A stretch of DNA of 64,000 bases from Dermabacteraceae bacterium TAE3-ERU27. GTDB taxonomy: Bacteria > Actinomycetota > Actinomycetes > Actinomycetales > Dermabacteraceae. Of this stretch, positions 55,799-64,000 are shown one piece after another (within the stretch, counting starts at the first letter, position 1; each line of letters starts with the position of its first letter). The DNA lies in assembly GCA_019218415.1 (NCBI GenBank), contig JAHUUL010000003.1, forward strand, positions 1 to 64,000, written 5' to 3'. The notes beneath the pieces are model-generated. The model was not told the DNA's origin. It worked only from the letters and a program-made list of their open reading frames with translations, and searched no databases. The translations under genes and the position numbers were made by a program.

Positions 55799-57577
55799 AT
55801 GCAGCATTGGTTTCGTGACGCGGTCGTTTACCAGGTCTACCCCCGTTCCTTCCAGGACAGCAACGGCGACGGCATCGGTGACATCCCCGGTATCGTCTCC
55901 CGCCTCGACTACCTGGCCACGCTCGGCATAGACGCCATCTGGCTCTCGCCCGTCTACGCCTCCCCGCAGGACGACAACGGCTACGACATCAGCGACTACT
56001 ACGCGATAGACCCCCTGTTCGGCAGCATGGCCGACATGGACGCGCTCATCGCCCAGGCCCACGCGCGCGGGATCAAAATCATCATGGACCTCGTCGTCAA
56101 CCACACCAGCGACGAACACGACTGGTTCAAGGCCTCCCGCAGCGGCCGCGACAACCCGCTGCGCGACTACTACATTTGGCGTGATCCCCGCCCCGGCTAC
56201 GTCGGCGGCACCCCCGGCGCAGAACCGAACAACTGGGGCAGCGTGTTCTCCGGCCCGGCCTGGGAATGGGACGAAGCCAGCGGCCAGTACTACCTACACC
56301 TGTTCTCCCGCAAACAGCCCGACCTGAACTGGGAAAACCCGCGCCTGCGGGCCGACGTCTACCGCATGATGAACTTCTGGCTGGACAGGGGAATCGACGG
56401 CTTCCGCATGGACGTCATCAACTTCATCTCGAAAACCCCCGGCCTGCCCGACGGCGAAACCCGCGCGGGCGCAACCTACGGCGACGCCGGGCCGCACTTC
56501 ATCAACGGCCCCCGCATCCACGAATACCTGCAAGAGATGCGCCGCGAAGTGTTCGCCCACCGCGACGGCCAATACCTGACGGTTGGGGAGATGCCCGGCA
56601 CCAGCCCCGCCGACGGCGCACTCTACACCGACCCGGCGCGCGGCGAGGTAGACATGATCTTCCAGTTCGCCCACGTAGACCTAGACCACGGCTCCGGCGG
56701 TAAATTCACCCCCGCTCGCCTGCACCTGCCCGACCTGAAGCGCTGCCTGGCCGACTGGCAGACGGGAGTCGGACCGCACGGCTGGAACTCCCTCTACTGG
56801 AACAACCACGACCAGCCTCGCATCGTTTCGCGCTGGGGAGACGACAGCCCCGAACAGCGGGTCGCGTCGGCCACCGCGCTCGCCGGTATCCTGCACCTGC
56901 ACCGGGGCACGCCCTACATCTATCAGGGGGAAGAACTGGGCCAGACCAACACGCCCTGGCGCGAGATGGCGGAGTTCCGCGACCTGGAAATCCACAACTA
57001 CGTGCGCGAAAAGATGGGGGCCGGGGAAAGCGAAGCCGCCCTCTGGCCCGGCCTGCTGCCGCTTAACCGGGACAATGCCCGTACCCCCGTGCAGTGGGAC
57101 GCCACGGCAAACGCGGGATTCACCGCCCCCGATGTGACTCCCTGGATCCGGCTCACCGGCAACCAGGACGACATCAACGCCGCCGACCAGGTGCGCGATC
57201 CCGGCAGCGTGTTCAATTTTTACCGCCGTCTAATCGCGCTGCGGCACACGGAAAAACTCGTGGTGGATGGCGATTACCGGCTGCTGGCGGAGGACCACCC
57301 CCAGGTTTACGCCTATCTGCGCACCCTGCGGGCCGATGGGGAAACGCCGGGGGAGACCTGGCTTGTCGCCGCGAACCTGTCGGGACAGCCCGCCGAGGTC
57401 ACGCTCGCGGAACTCGACCCGGCAGAAAGCTACCGGGAAGAACTCGCCGCGCTGGGAGGTGACGGCTGGCGGCAGGTAATCGCCAACCGGGCCCCGCTGG
57501 CGCAGGAAAACCCGCTGCGTGCAGACGGCCTGCACCTAGGCCCCTGGCAGTTCGCGGCCTGGCGGCGGACGCGCTAA
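55799..57577 (+). CDS. GH13 alpha-glucosidase / oligo-1,6-glucosidase-type enzyme
   Basis: 592 residues. The start WFRDAVVYQVYPRSFQDSNGDGIGD is the GH13 exo-glucosidase opening. Region I is DLVVNHTSDEH, region II GFRMDVINF (nucleophile Asp), region III TVGEMPG (acid/base Glu) and region IV NNHDQPR. It splits glucose from short alpha-glucans or sucrose-like substrates in the cytoplasm. ATG 55799 is chosen because TACCCT (55786-55791) lies seven bases before it (leaderless pattern) and homologues start here. Confidence 0.93.
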   Translation: MQHWFRDAVVYQVYPRSFQDSNGDGIGDIPGIVSRLDYLATLGIDAIWLSPVYASPQDDNGYDISDYYAIDPLFGSMADMDALIAQAHARGIKIIMDLVVNHTSDEHDWFKASRSGRDNPLRDYYIWRDPRPGYVGGTPGAEPNNWGSVFSGPAWEWDEASGQYYLHLFSRKQPDLNWENPRLRADVYRMMNFWLDRGIDGFRMDVINFISKTPGLPDGETRAGATYGDAGPHFINGPRIHEYLQEMRREVFAHRDGQYLTVGEMPGTSPADGALYTDPARGEVDMIFQFAHVDLDHGSGGKFTPARLHLPDLKRCLADWQTGVGPHGWNSLYWNNHDQPRIVSRWGDDSPEQRVASATALAGILHLHRGTPYIYQGEELGQTNTPWREMAEFRDLEIHNYVREKMGAGESEAALWPGLLPLNRDNARTPVQWDATANAGFTAPDVTPWIRLTGNQDDINAADQVRDPGSVFNFYRRLIALRHTEKLVVDGDYRLLAEDHPQVYAYLRTLRADGETPGETWLVAANLSGQPAEVTLAELDPAESYREELAALGGDGWRQVIANRAPLAQENPLRADGLHLGPWQFAAWRRTR

Positions 57578-57604
57578 TCACGCACGGCTTTGCCGGTGGG
57601 GGAG

Positions 57605-57823
57605 CTACTTCCAGCGGGTAGCCAGCGCCCCGCCGGCGAACAGCAGCGTGAAGCCCACGGCCAAGTTCCAGGAACCGATCGGCAGCGGGTAAGCACCGGT
57701 GCTGACGTAGAAAACCACCAGGTACACCAGGCTCAGCACGAGCAACGTACACATGGTCGGCACCAGCCAGGCGGGGTTGCCCTCTTTGCCCTTACGCCGC
57801 CTATCCACGCGGGGTTCCTTCAT
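57605..57823 (-). CDS. crgA: Cell division protein CrgA
   Basis: 72 residues from ATG 57823 with two membrane segments (about 20-38 and 50-66). PAWLVPTMCTLLVLSLVYLVVFYV and GSWNLAVGFTLLFAGGALATRWK match CrgA, a small divisome protein of actinobacteria that interacts with FtsZ, FtsQ and penicillin-binding proteins. The frame is open from GTG 57865, giving 86 residues; which start is used is unclear. Divergent from the DUF881 gene, the usual arrangement in this group. Confidence 0.92.
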   Translation of the reverse strand: MKEPRVDRRRKGKEGNPAWLVPTMCTLLVLSLVYLVVFYVSTGAYPLPIGSWNLAVGFTLLFAGGALATRWK

Positions 57824-57916
57824 TGCTTTAACCGCTTTCGTTCGAGCCAACACATGTGCATGCACTAGCCTATTAGAACGTAGGTAGGCACTGAAACGTG
57901 GGGGAGGGGGCTCACC

Positions 57917-58651
57917 GTGCAGGAAGAAAAGATGAGCCGCCGTAACTTCACCCGCGCGGCCGCCACCGGGACGGTAATGCTCGCCTCCGGCCTGCTATTT
58001 TCTACCTCCGCTCGCCTCTCGCGCGGCAGCAACCTACGTAACGACTCCGGGCAAATCACAGACCTGCTGCACCAGCAGGACGAGGACGCCAGCAAGCTAA
58101 CCAAGGAAATCACCGCCCGCCGCGCGCGCATCGAAGAACTCACCAATCAACAGCGCGGGCAGGCAGACCCGCGCCTGAAGCAGCAGCTTGCCAGCAGCGA
58201 AGCCGCCGCGGGCATGAGCGAAGTCTCCGGGCCTGGTCTGGTAGTTACTCTGACCGACGCCCCCACCTCCGCGCTCACCACCGTTCCTAACGTGCAGCCG
58301 AACGACCTGGTGGTGCACCAACAAGACCTCGAGGGGTATATCAACGCCCTCTGGTCCGGGGGAGCGGAAGCGATGATGCTGCAGGACCAGCGAGTCATCG
58401 CCACCAGTGCGTTCCGTTGCGTAGGCAATACCCTGCTGCTGCAGGGCCGCGTCTATTCGCCGCCATTTAAGGTCAGCGTGATCGGCCCTGTCGAGGCCAT
58501 GCTGGCTGCGCTCGAAGCGTCTGCCCCGGTAAGCAACTACCGAAAATGGGTCAATTACGTCGGCCTGGGGGAAAGCATCGAGCGCAAGAACCGTATCGCC
58601 CTGCCCGCCTACACGGGTGCCGTCACGCTGACCTCCGTAAAGGGACTTTAG
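57917..58651 (+). CDS. DUF881 family secreted/anchored protein
   Basis: 244 residues. A signal-anchor with twin Arg (MSRRNFTRAAATGTVMLASG) is followed by a coiled coil (about 45-90, LLHQQDEDASKLTKEITARRARIEEL) and the DUF881 domain with GPGLVVTLTDAP, NDLVVHQQDLEGYINALWSGGAEAMMLQDQRV and NTLLLQG. The family is common beside crgA and class E sortases in actinobacteria; its function is unknown. The stop codon overlaps the sortase GTG start by one base. Confidence 0.93.
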   Translation: MQEEKMSRRNFTRAAATGTVMLASGLLFSTSARLSRGSNLRNDSGQITDLLHQQDEDASKLTKEITARRARIEELTNQQRGQADPRLKQQLASSEAAAGMSEVSGPGLVVTLTDAPTSALTTVPNVQPNDLVVHQQDLEGYINALWSGGAEAMMLQDQRVIATSAFRCVGNTLLLQGRVYSPPFKVSVIGPVEAMLAALEASAPVSNYRKWVNYVGLGESIERKNRIALPAYTGAVTLTSVKGL

Positions 58652-59364
58652 TGGGCACCACAAAACGTCTGTTTTGGGGATTAATCGGGATCCTCGGGGA
58701 AATCGCCATCACCCTAGGTTCGATCCTCGTGCTGTTCGTGGTCTGGCAGATGTGGTGGACGGATGTTGTGGCAGAACAAGAACAGTCCCAGATCGTGGCG
58801 GAGCTGGGCAGCAAATGGGGCCAGAAACCGTCGCGGGAAACGCAGGCCCCGCGCCGCATGGACAACCCGCCCGTGCTGGCTAAACCGAAGCGCTACGAAA
58901 CCTGGGGGTTTCTGCACGTCCCCAAATTTTCGCGCGGTCCCATCCCGGTAGCGGAAGACGTCAGCCTGGAGCACGTGCTTAACGTGATCGGCGCCGGGCA
59001 TTACCCGGAGACGGCGATGCCGGGGGAGGTCGGCAATTTTTCCCTGGCCGGGCACCGCACCACCTACGGTAAGCCGTTCAACGAAATCGCGCTGCTGGAA
59101 CCAGGGGATGAAGTGGTCGTAGAAACCAAGGACACCTTCTACGTCTATACGGTGGTTAGCGATGAAATCGTGAAACCAAACGACGTGCGCGTGATCGCTC
59201 CCGTGCCCGGACAGATCGGTGCGCAACCGAGCGAAAGATGGCTGACGATGACCGCCTGCCACCCGCTCTATTCCGCGCGCGAGCGCTACGTAGTACACGC
59301 CAAGTTCGCCTACTACGTAAAACGAGAAGAAGGCACCCCCGACGCGTTGAAGGGAAACAAATAA
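58651..59364 (+). CDS. Class E sortase
   Basis: 237 residues. An N-terminal membrane segment (about 10-36) is followed by the sortase domain with catalytic His135 (LAGHRTTYGKPF), Cys203 (LTMTACHP) and Arg212 (ARERYVVHA). Class E sortases of high-GC Gram-positives join LAXTG-type surface proteins to the wall or build pili. No substrate with a sorting signal is seen in the window. GTG 58651 is taken as start since it overlaps the previous stop; the open frame reaches back to 58546. Confidence 0.95.
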   Translation: MGTTKRLFWGLIGILGEIAITLGSILVLFVVWQMWWTDVVAEQEQSQIVAELGSKWGQKPSRETQAPRRMDNPPVLAKPKRYETWGFLHVPKFSRGPIPVAEDVSLEHVLNVIGAGHYPETAMPGEVGNFSLAGHRTTYGKPFNEIALLEPGDEVVVETKDTFYVYTVVSDEIVKPNDVRVIAPVPGQIGAQPSERWLTMTACHPLYSARERYVVHAKFAYYVKREEGTPDALKGNK

Positions 59365-59366
59365 CC

Positions 59367-59522
59367 GTGTATGCCTGGTTCTATCGCCACCTGCCCGGTC
59401 CGCGCTGGGTGCGCATCGCCACTTGCCTGGCTCTGCTCGCGCTGGCCATCTTTGTCCTCTTCAACTGGGTGTTTCCGCTGTTAGCTCCCTATATGCCGTT
59501 CAACGACGCGACCGTTTCCTAA
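59367..59522 (+). CDS. Small single-pass membrane protein in the sortase operon
   Basis: 51 residues from GTG 59367, two bases after the sortase stop. YAWFYRHLPGPRWVRI precedes one hydrophobic segment (about 18-42), and the end reads FPLLAPYMPFNDATVS. Similar short proteins with HLPGP and PFNDVTV stand beside sortase genes in many actinobacteria. Function unknown. Confidence 0.8.
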   Translation: MYAWFYRHLPGPRWVRIATCLALLALAIFVLFNWVFPLLAPYMPFNDATVS

Positions 59523-59573
59523 CCCCCCAAGGAAAGGCCGCACGGCCACTGCGGCAGATAAGGCGCAATAAAC

Positions 59574-59625
59574 AAAAGGGCGCTGCACCCCACCGAAATC
59601 GGGGAGCGCAGCGCCCTTAGTTTTA
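59574..59625. terminator. Bidirectional terminator between the sortase operon and pknB
   Basis: AAGGGCGCTGC (59576-59586) pairs with GCAGCGCCCTT (59608-59618); an inner CCCC/GGGG pairing extends the stem. A run on the left and TTTT on the right suit both convergent operons. Confidence 0.85.
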
Positions 59626-59637
59626 GCTAAAACTCCG

Positions 59638-61797
59638 TCAGCCGTTTTCGCCCGGTTGCTTAGGAGCCCCCGGCTGCTTGGGTGCGCCAGGCTTCTCGCT
59701 TGGCTTGCTCGGCTTAGCGGGCTGCTTATTCTCGGGCTTTCCCTCCTCCGGTTTCGCGGGGGAAGGGCTGGGGCTGTCCGACGGGGCAGGCTGCTCGCTA
59801 GGTTCAGCGGGCTGCGGCTGCTCGGTCGGTTCCTGCGGCTTGGGCCCCTTAGAAACGGTCAGCTTCACGGTGGAACCCTGCGAAACCGAGGTGCCCGGTG
59901 CGGGGTCTGTAGCGATCACGGAACCTGCCGCTACGGTATCGCTGAACTCGTCAGCCGCGCGGGAAGTTCCGTAGCCGTCCGATTCCAGATCCTGCTTCGC
60001 TTCCTCGTAGCTACGGCCGATGTAGTTCTTCATGATCGACGGCCCGGGGGCCTTCGCCACGGTGATGGTGACGGTCGCATCCTTGGGCAGGGTGGCGCCC
60101 GAACCGTCCGGGTTTTGCGAAATCACGGTCCCGGTGGTGCGGTCGGATTCCGTGTCCACCCGGCTTACGGAGAAACCGGCATCCCGCAGCGTCTGGGTAG
60201 CGTCGTCCACGTTTGCCCCCACCACGTTAGGAACGGTGAGCACGCCGGAGGCGGTCCAGAACAGGATCCGTTCGCCGTGACGCGCGGTGCTGCCCGCACC
60301 CGGTTCGGAGCGCGTCACGTGGTCTTTTTCGACGTCCTTCACGTTTTCCGCACCCTGGAACATCGGCACCAGGCCTGCCTCGGAAAGCAGCTTCTCAGCT
60401 TCGGCGCGGGTCTTCCCCTTGATGTCCGGGACGGTTACGTCGGCCGGACCGGAAGAAACCGTGAGCGTAACGGTGGCTCCCTTATTTACCTTGGCGCCCT
60501 GGGCAGGATCGGATCCGACAACGCGGCCCTTGTCTACCTCGTTAGATTCCTTCTCCACGATCTTGGCGACCAAGCCGTCGGTTTCCAGGGCCTTGCGAGC
60601 GTCTTGCACGCTCAACCCTGCGACCGCGGGAACCTGTACCTGTTCCGGCCCGCGCGAGGGCCACATCCACCAGACGGTGAAGGCCAGCAGGGAAACCGCA
60701 GCCAGACCGATCAGGGTCCACAGCAGGGCCATACCGTTGCCGGAAGAATCCTTTTCTTCCGGAGTCTTGGCCTTCCCCGCCGGGCTCGCGCTCACCGGCT
60801 GTCCCTGCGAGACGGTGCCGCTGCCCGCCGCTACTCCAGCGGGGGTAAGTACCTGGGTGGCGTCCGTGACCGGGCTGAGCACCTGTGTGCTGTCGGCGTC
60901 GGTAGCCTCTTCCGGCCTGTGCTGAGACGCGAGGGTCTGATGTCCGTGCAGTACCGCGCGGACATCCTTTGCGAAATCTGCCGCAGAGTCGTAGCGGTGC
61001 TCACGATCCTTCGCCAACCCCTTCAACACCACCGCGTCCATCTCCGGGCTAACGGTCGGATTGAGCTGGCTGGGTGCCGGGGCGGGTTCGCGCACGTGCT
61101 GGTAGGCGATGGAAACGGGGGAGTCGCCCATGAACGGGGCGCGCCCCGTCAGCATTTCGTAAAGCACGCATGCCGCAGAGTAAATATCGGAACGGAAGTC
61201 CACCGTTTCGCCGCGCGCCTGTTCCGGGGAAAGATACTGGGCGGTTCCCATCACGGCGTGTGCCTGGGTCATGGCGCTGGAGGCGTCGGCTACCGCCCGC
61301 GCGATGCCGAAGTCCATCACCTTGACCTCACCGCCCGGTGCGATCATGACGTTGCCGGGTTTGATGTCGCGGTGCACGATGCCGTTACGGTGCGAATACT
61401 CCAGTGCCGACAGTATGCCGGCCATGATTTTCGCGGCGCGTTCCTCGCTGAGCGGATGCTCGGGGGAGATGAGCGACTTTAGGGTGTCGCCCTGCACGTA
61501 CTCCATCACGATGTACGGCTGGGCGACCTCTTTGCCGTCGCGGTCCGTGTAGTCCTCCTCGCCGGTGTCGTAAACGGCGACGATGGCGGGATGGTTGAGG
61601 CCGGCCACGCTCTGCGCCTCGCGGCGGAAGCGCTCCTGAAAGTTCTCATCGCGGGCCAGGTCCGCGCGCAGCAGCTTGATAGCCACCGGGCGGTGCAGCC
61701 TAATATCGCGGCCAAGGAAGACGTCGGCCATGCCACCACGGCCGATCTCACGCTCCAACTGGTAGCGTCCGCCCAAAATTTCGGGTGTCTTAGTCAT
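59638..61797 (-). CDS. pknB: Serine/threonine protein kinase PknB with four PASTA domains
   Basis: 719 residues. The kinase domain (about 8-275) has the glycine loop GRGGMADVF, Lys in VAIKLLR, HRDIKPGNV, DFGIARA and the APE-equivalent SPEQARG. A membrane segment (about 355-377) leads to four extracellular PASTA repeats (about 385-645) that bind muropeptides or PBP-related ligands. The tail is rich in Pro, Ser and Glu, with GAPKQP repeated twice at the end. It senses cell-wall state and controls growth and division. Its start overlaps the end of pknA by eight bases. Confidence 0.97.
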   Translation of the reverse strand: MTKTPEILGGRYQLEREIGRGGMADVFLGRDIRLHRPVAIKLLRADLARDENFQERFRREAQSVAGLNHPAIVAVYDTGEEDYTDRDGKEVAQPYIVMEYVQGDTLKSLISPEHPLSEERAAKIMAGILSALEYSHRNGIVHRDIKPGNVMIAPGGEVKVMDFGIARAVADASSAMTQAHAVMGTAQYLSPEQARGETVDFRSDIYSAACVLYEMLTGRAPFMGDSPVSIAYQHVREPAPAPSQLNPTVSPEMDAVVLKGLAKDREHRYDSAADFAKDVRAVLHGHQTLASQHRPEEATDADSTQVLSPVTDATQVLTPAGVAAGSGTVSQGQPVSASPAGKAKTPEEKDSSGNGMALLWTLIGLAAVSLLAFTVWWMWPSRGPEQVQVPAVAGLSVQDARKALETDGLVAKIVEKESNEVDKGRVVGSDPAQGAKVNKGATVTLTVSSGPADVTVPDIKGKTRAEAEKLLSEAGLVPMFQGAENVKDVEKDHVTRSEPGAGSTARHGERILFWTASGVLTVPNVVGANVDDATQTLRDAGFSVSRVDTESDRTTGTVISQNPDGSGATLPKDATVTITVAKAPGPSIMKNYIGRSYEEAKQDLESDGYGTSRAADEFSDTVAAGSVIATDPAPGTSVSQGSTVKLTVSKGPKPQEPTEQPQPAEPSEQPAPSDSPSPSPAKPEEGKPENKQPAKPSKPSEKPGAPKQPGAPKQPGENG

Positions 61798-63052
61798 TGC
61801 GTGTATCCGTTCTTCCGGGGAGCCGCCCAGTAACGCTTCGGGCGGCCTGCAAAAACTGTGGGCAGGCCAAAACTAAAGCATTGGCCTGCGAAAATCCTCC
61901 GGTGCTGTTTATAAGCGCCATCACGATAACGATCAGAAGGAGAACCGCCAACACCACGCCGGGGAGCGTGAAACGGCTCCGCCTAGAACGATTAAGCGGC
62001 TGGGGCTGTTCGCTCTGTGGTGACAGCGCGGGCTGTGCCCCGGTGGCAGCACGGTGCCTTACCGGGCGGCTCTGCGGAGAAACCGTGGGCATTGTCGACG
62101 TGCGCGAATGCGAGCGCTCTCGCTTGCCCCGCGCCTGCGCTGCAGGCTGACGTTCCGGTTTCTGCGCGATGGGCTGCACGAGTGGCGGCTGGAAAACTCC
62201 CATGCCGTAGTCGGGCTCTTCCCCGGCCTCGATGGCGAGCAGGGACTCCGCTACCGCCTGCGCGGTGCGCGGACGATTGGCGGGGGCCTTCGCCAGGCAC
62301 ATTTCGACCAGCTTGCGCAGCTCGCGGTCGATGTCCTCCGGCATCGGCGGTACGCGCTTCTTCACCTGCGCCATGGCGATCTCCACCTGGGACGCGCCCG
62401 TGAAGGGGCGCCTGCCGGTGAGCATTTCGTAGCCGACTATTCCCAGCGAATAGATGTCCGACAGGTTGGTCGCTGCCTTGCCCATTGCCTGTTCCGGTGA
62501 AAGGTACTGGGCTGTCCCCATCACCAGGCCGGTCTTGGTGAGCTTGGCCTGGTCCTCGCTGCGGGCGATGCCGAAATCGGTTATCTTCACGCGCGGATCG
62601 CCCGATTCGTCATCCACCAAGATGTTTTCCGGCTTGATGTCGCGATGCACCACACCCGCGCGGTGCGCCGCTTGCAGGGCATACGCTACCTGCCGCATAA
62701 CCTGCATGGTAAACACCTGATCCATGCCGTCCGGGTGCTCTTCGATGATGTCGGAGAGGGGCCTGCCCGGCACCAGTTCCATCACGATGAACGCGCGGCC
62801 GTCCACCTCGCCGTAGTCGTACAGCGCGGCGATCCCCTCGTGCGCGAGGGCGGCGGTGTGTTTCGCTTCGGCGCGGAAACGGTTAAGAAAAACCTCGTCC
62901 CCCGCGTATTCGTCGCGCAGAATCTTCAGCGCGCAGGTGCGGCCCTCGATGTCTATATCGGTAGCCTGCCAAACCTGGCCCATGCCGCCTGTCGCGATCA
63001 GATCGACCAAACGGTAACGGTCTTGCACAGTGTCACCAACGCGAAGCGTCAT
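61790..63052 (-). CDS. pknA: Serine/threonine protein kinase PknA
   Basis: 420 residues. The kinase domain (about 10-270) has ATGGMGQVW, Lys in CALKILRD, VHRDIKPENILVDDE, TDFGIARS and YLSPEQAMG. A basic, Ser/Pro-rich linker (about 300-365) precedes one membrane segment (FTLPGVVLAVLLLIVIVMAL) and a short outer tail. This is the PknA layout. It lies between pbpA and pknB, overlapping both genes by a few bases, so the three are one operon that couples peptidoglycan synthesis to signalling. Confidence 0.95.
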   Translation of the reverse strand: MTLRVGDTVQDRYRLVDLIATGGMGQVWQATDIDIEGRTCALKILRDEYAGDEVFLNRFRAEAKHTAALAHEGIAALYDYGEVDGRAFIVMELVPGRPLSDIIEEHPDGMDQVFTMQVMRQVAYALQAAHRAGVVHRDIKPENILVDDESGDPRVKITDFGIARSEDQAKLTKTGLVMGTAQYLSPEQAMGKAATNLSDIYSLGIVGYEMLTGRRPFTGASQVEIAMAQVKKRVPPMPEDIDRELRKLVEMCLAKAPANRPRTAQAVAESLLAIEAGEEPDYGMGVFQPPLVQPIAQKPERQPAAQARGKRERSHSRTSTMPTVSPQSRPVRHRAATGAQPALSPQSEQPQPLNRSRRSRFTLPGVVLAVLLLIVIVMALINSTGGFSQANALVLACPQFLQAARSVTGRLPGRTDTRND

Positions 63053-64000
63053 TTTTTCATCACCGCCCGCAGAACTTCCTTTGCGATGGGGGCTGCGGCG
63101 TCCCCGCCGTAACCGCCCTCTTCCACCACCACGGCCACCGCTATCTTGCGGTTACCGGAGATGCCGTAGCCGGTAAACCAGGCATGTGGCTGCTTGCCGG
63201 ACTGCCATTCGGCGGTACCGGTCTTGCCGCCCACCACTACTCCGTCGAGCCGCGCGGCGCGTCCCGTGCCGTCGTTTACGGTGGCCTCCATCATTTCGCG
63301 CATCTGCGCGGCGTGGGAGGCACTCAACGGCTTGGAGAGTTCCTTCGGGGTGAGCGCGGAGATCTCGTTCAGATCGGCCGTGCGTACCTTGGAAACCAGC
63401 TGCGGTGCCATCACCCGGCCATCGTTAGCGATACCGGCGGATATCATCGCTACCTGCAGCGGGGTAACGCGGTCCTCGTACTGGCCGATGGAGGCGAGGG
63501 CCAGCTGCGGCTGGTTCATGTCCTTCGCAATGCTGGAGGGGGTGACCTTGAGAGGAATATTCAGCTTCTCTCCGAAACCGAACTTCTTCGCCATGGCATC
63601 GATCTTTTCCTGGCCCAGCTTCACGCCCAGCTGCGCGAAGGACGTGTTGCAAGACTGCTGCAGGGCGCTGCTCAGGGACGAGGAATCGTCCTTTCCACAG
63701 GGGGCCGGGTTAGGGCCGGGGTGGTTCGGCAGCTCCGTGTTGGTCTGCGGCAGTTTCCAACGTGCCGGACCGGGAATCTGGGTCTGCGGCGTGTAGTTGC
63801 CATCCTCCAGCGCGGCGGCGGCCACGATCAGCTTAAAAGTGGAGCCCGGCGGGTAGAGATCGCCGGCCACGGCCCGATTAACCAGGGGCTTCGCGGGGTT
63901 TGCGTTGAGCTTTTGCCAGTTCTCGCGCACCTGTTTGCCGTTGTGCCCGGCAAGCAGGTTCGGGTCATAGGAAGGCTTGGAGACCATGGCAAGCACGGCC
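63049..64000 (-). CDS. pbpA: Penicillin-binding protein (PbpA type transpeptidase), partial
   Basis: The last 316 residues are inside the window; the start lies beyond 64000. The class B transpeptidase motifs are present: SxxK as STFK in GDLYPPGSTFKL, SxN as SCN, and KTG as GGKTGTAEW. It crosslinks peptidoglycan during cell division and elongation. It overlaps the pknA start by four bases. In related genomes the preceding gene is rodA/ftsW. Confidence 0.95.
   Translation of the reverse strand, partial: AVLAMVSKPSYDPNLLAGHNGKQVRENWQKLNANPAKPLVNRAVAGDLYPPGSTFKLIVAAAALEDGNYTPQTQIPGPARWKLPQTNTELPNHPGPNPAPCGKDDSSSLSSALQQSCNTSFAQLGVKLGQEKIDAMAKKFGFGEKLNIPLKVTPSSIAKDMNQPQLALASIGQYEDRVTPLQVAMISAGIANDGRVMAPQLVSKVRTADLNEISALTPKELSKPLSASHAAQMREMMEATVNDGTGRAARLDGVVVGGKTGTAEWQSGKQPHAWFTGYGISGNRKIAVAVVVEEGGYGGDAAAPIAKEVLRAVMKK

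Overview
The window comes from a high-GC actinobacterium, most likely a host-associated facultative anaerobe of the Actinomycetaceae or a close relative. The pointers are CrgA, a class E sortase, a PknA/PknB/penicillin-binding protein cluster, an actinobacterial zinc-limitation ribosomal protein island, many leaderless genes, and fermentative pyruvate formate-lyase. The genus cannot be fixed from the sequence alone. No transposase, prophage, plasmid gene or CRISPR array was seen, so this is ordinary chromosome.

Layout. 0-8.6 kb: the end of a 5S rRNA, a DUF998 membrane protein, a frameshifted sulfatase with a PfkB sugar kinase, a sulfurtransferase, a small alarmone synthetase and a 2-hydroxyacid dehydrogenase. 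A Zur-type box then separates a frameshifted CobW-like gene from zinc-free L28, L33, S14, L31 and L36. 8.6-17 kb: a BCCT transporter with a repetitive tail, MTA/SAH nucleosidase, a two-gene metal operon (SmtB-type sensor plus a Cys/His-rich metallothionein-like protein), an esterase-like protein, argS and an ABC exporter. 17-33 kb: housekeeping genes (uraA, DUF5926, glycosyltransferase, GntR regulator, diacylglycerol kinase, serS, HAD phosphatase, two tRNA-Ser, MFS transporter, Bcp peroxiredoxin, a lipoprotein, ppc).

33-50.6 kb is largely a pentose region: ROK regulator divergent from xylAB; a LacI regulator next to a ChvE/MmsA/MmsB-type sugar ABC transporter; and araBAD divergent from a second LacI regulator. 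Palindromes that could be operators lie in each control region. Xylose and arabinose both end as xylulose 5-phosphate. 50.6-54.3 kb follows with pyruvate formate-lyase, so imported pentose carbon can flow to acetyl-CoA and formate; ppc supplies oxaloacetate. The lyase is split: pflB stops before the glycyl radical domain, which is encoded alone by the next gene, with the activase after it.

54.4-64 kb: an SGNH hydrolase with an early amber codon, tRNA-Arg, a GH13 glucosidase, then the cell-envelope cluster crgA, DUF881, sortase E, and (opposite strand) pbpA-pknA-pknB.

The most unusual points are the two-piece pyruvate formate-lyase, the SmtB-metallothionein operon, three copies of a four-armed intergenic repeat built from one ~20-bp motif, a perfect 66-bp in-frame duplication in the MFS transporter, and three genes broken by small lesions (two of them at G4 runs).
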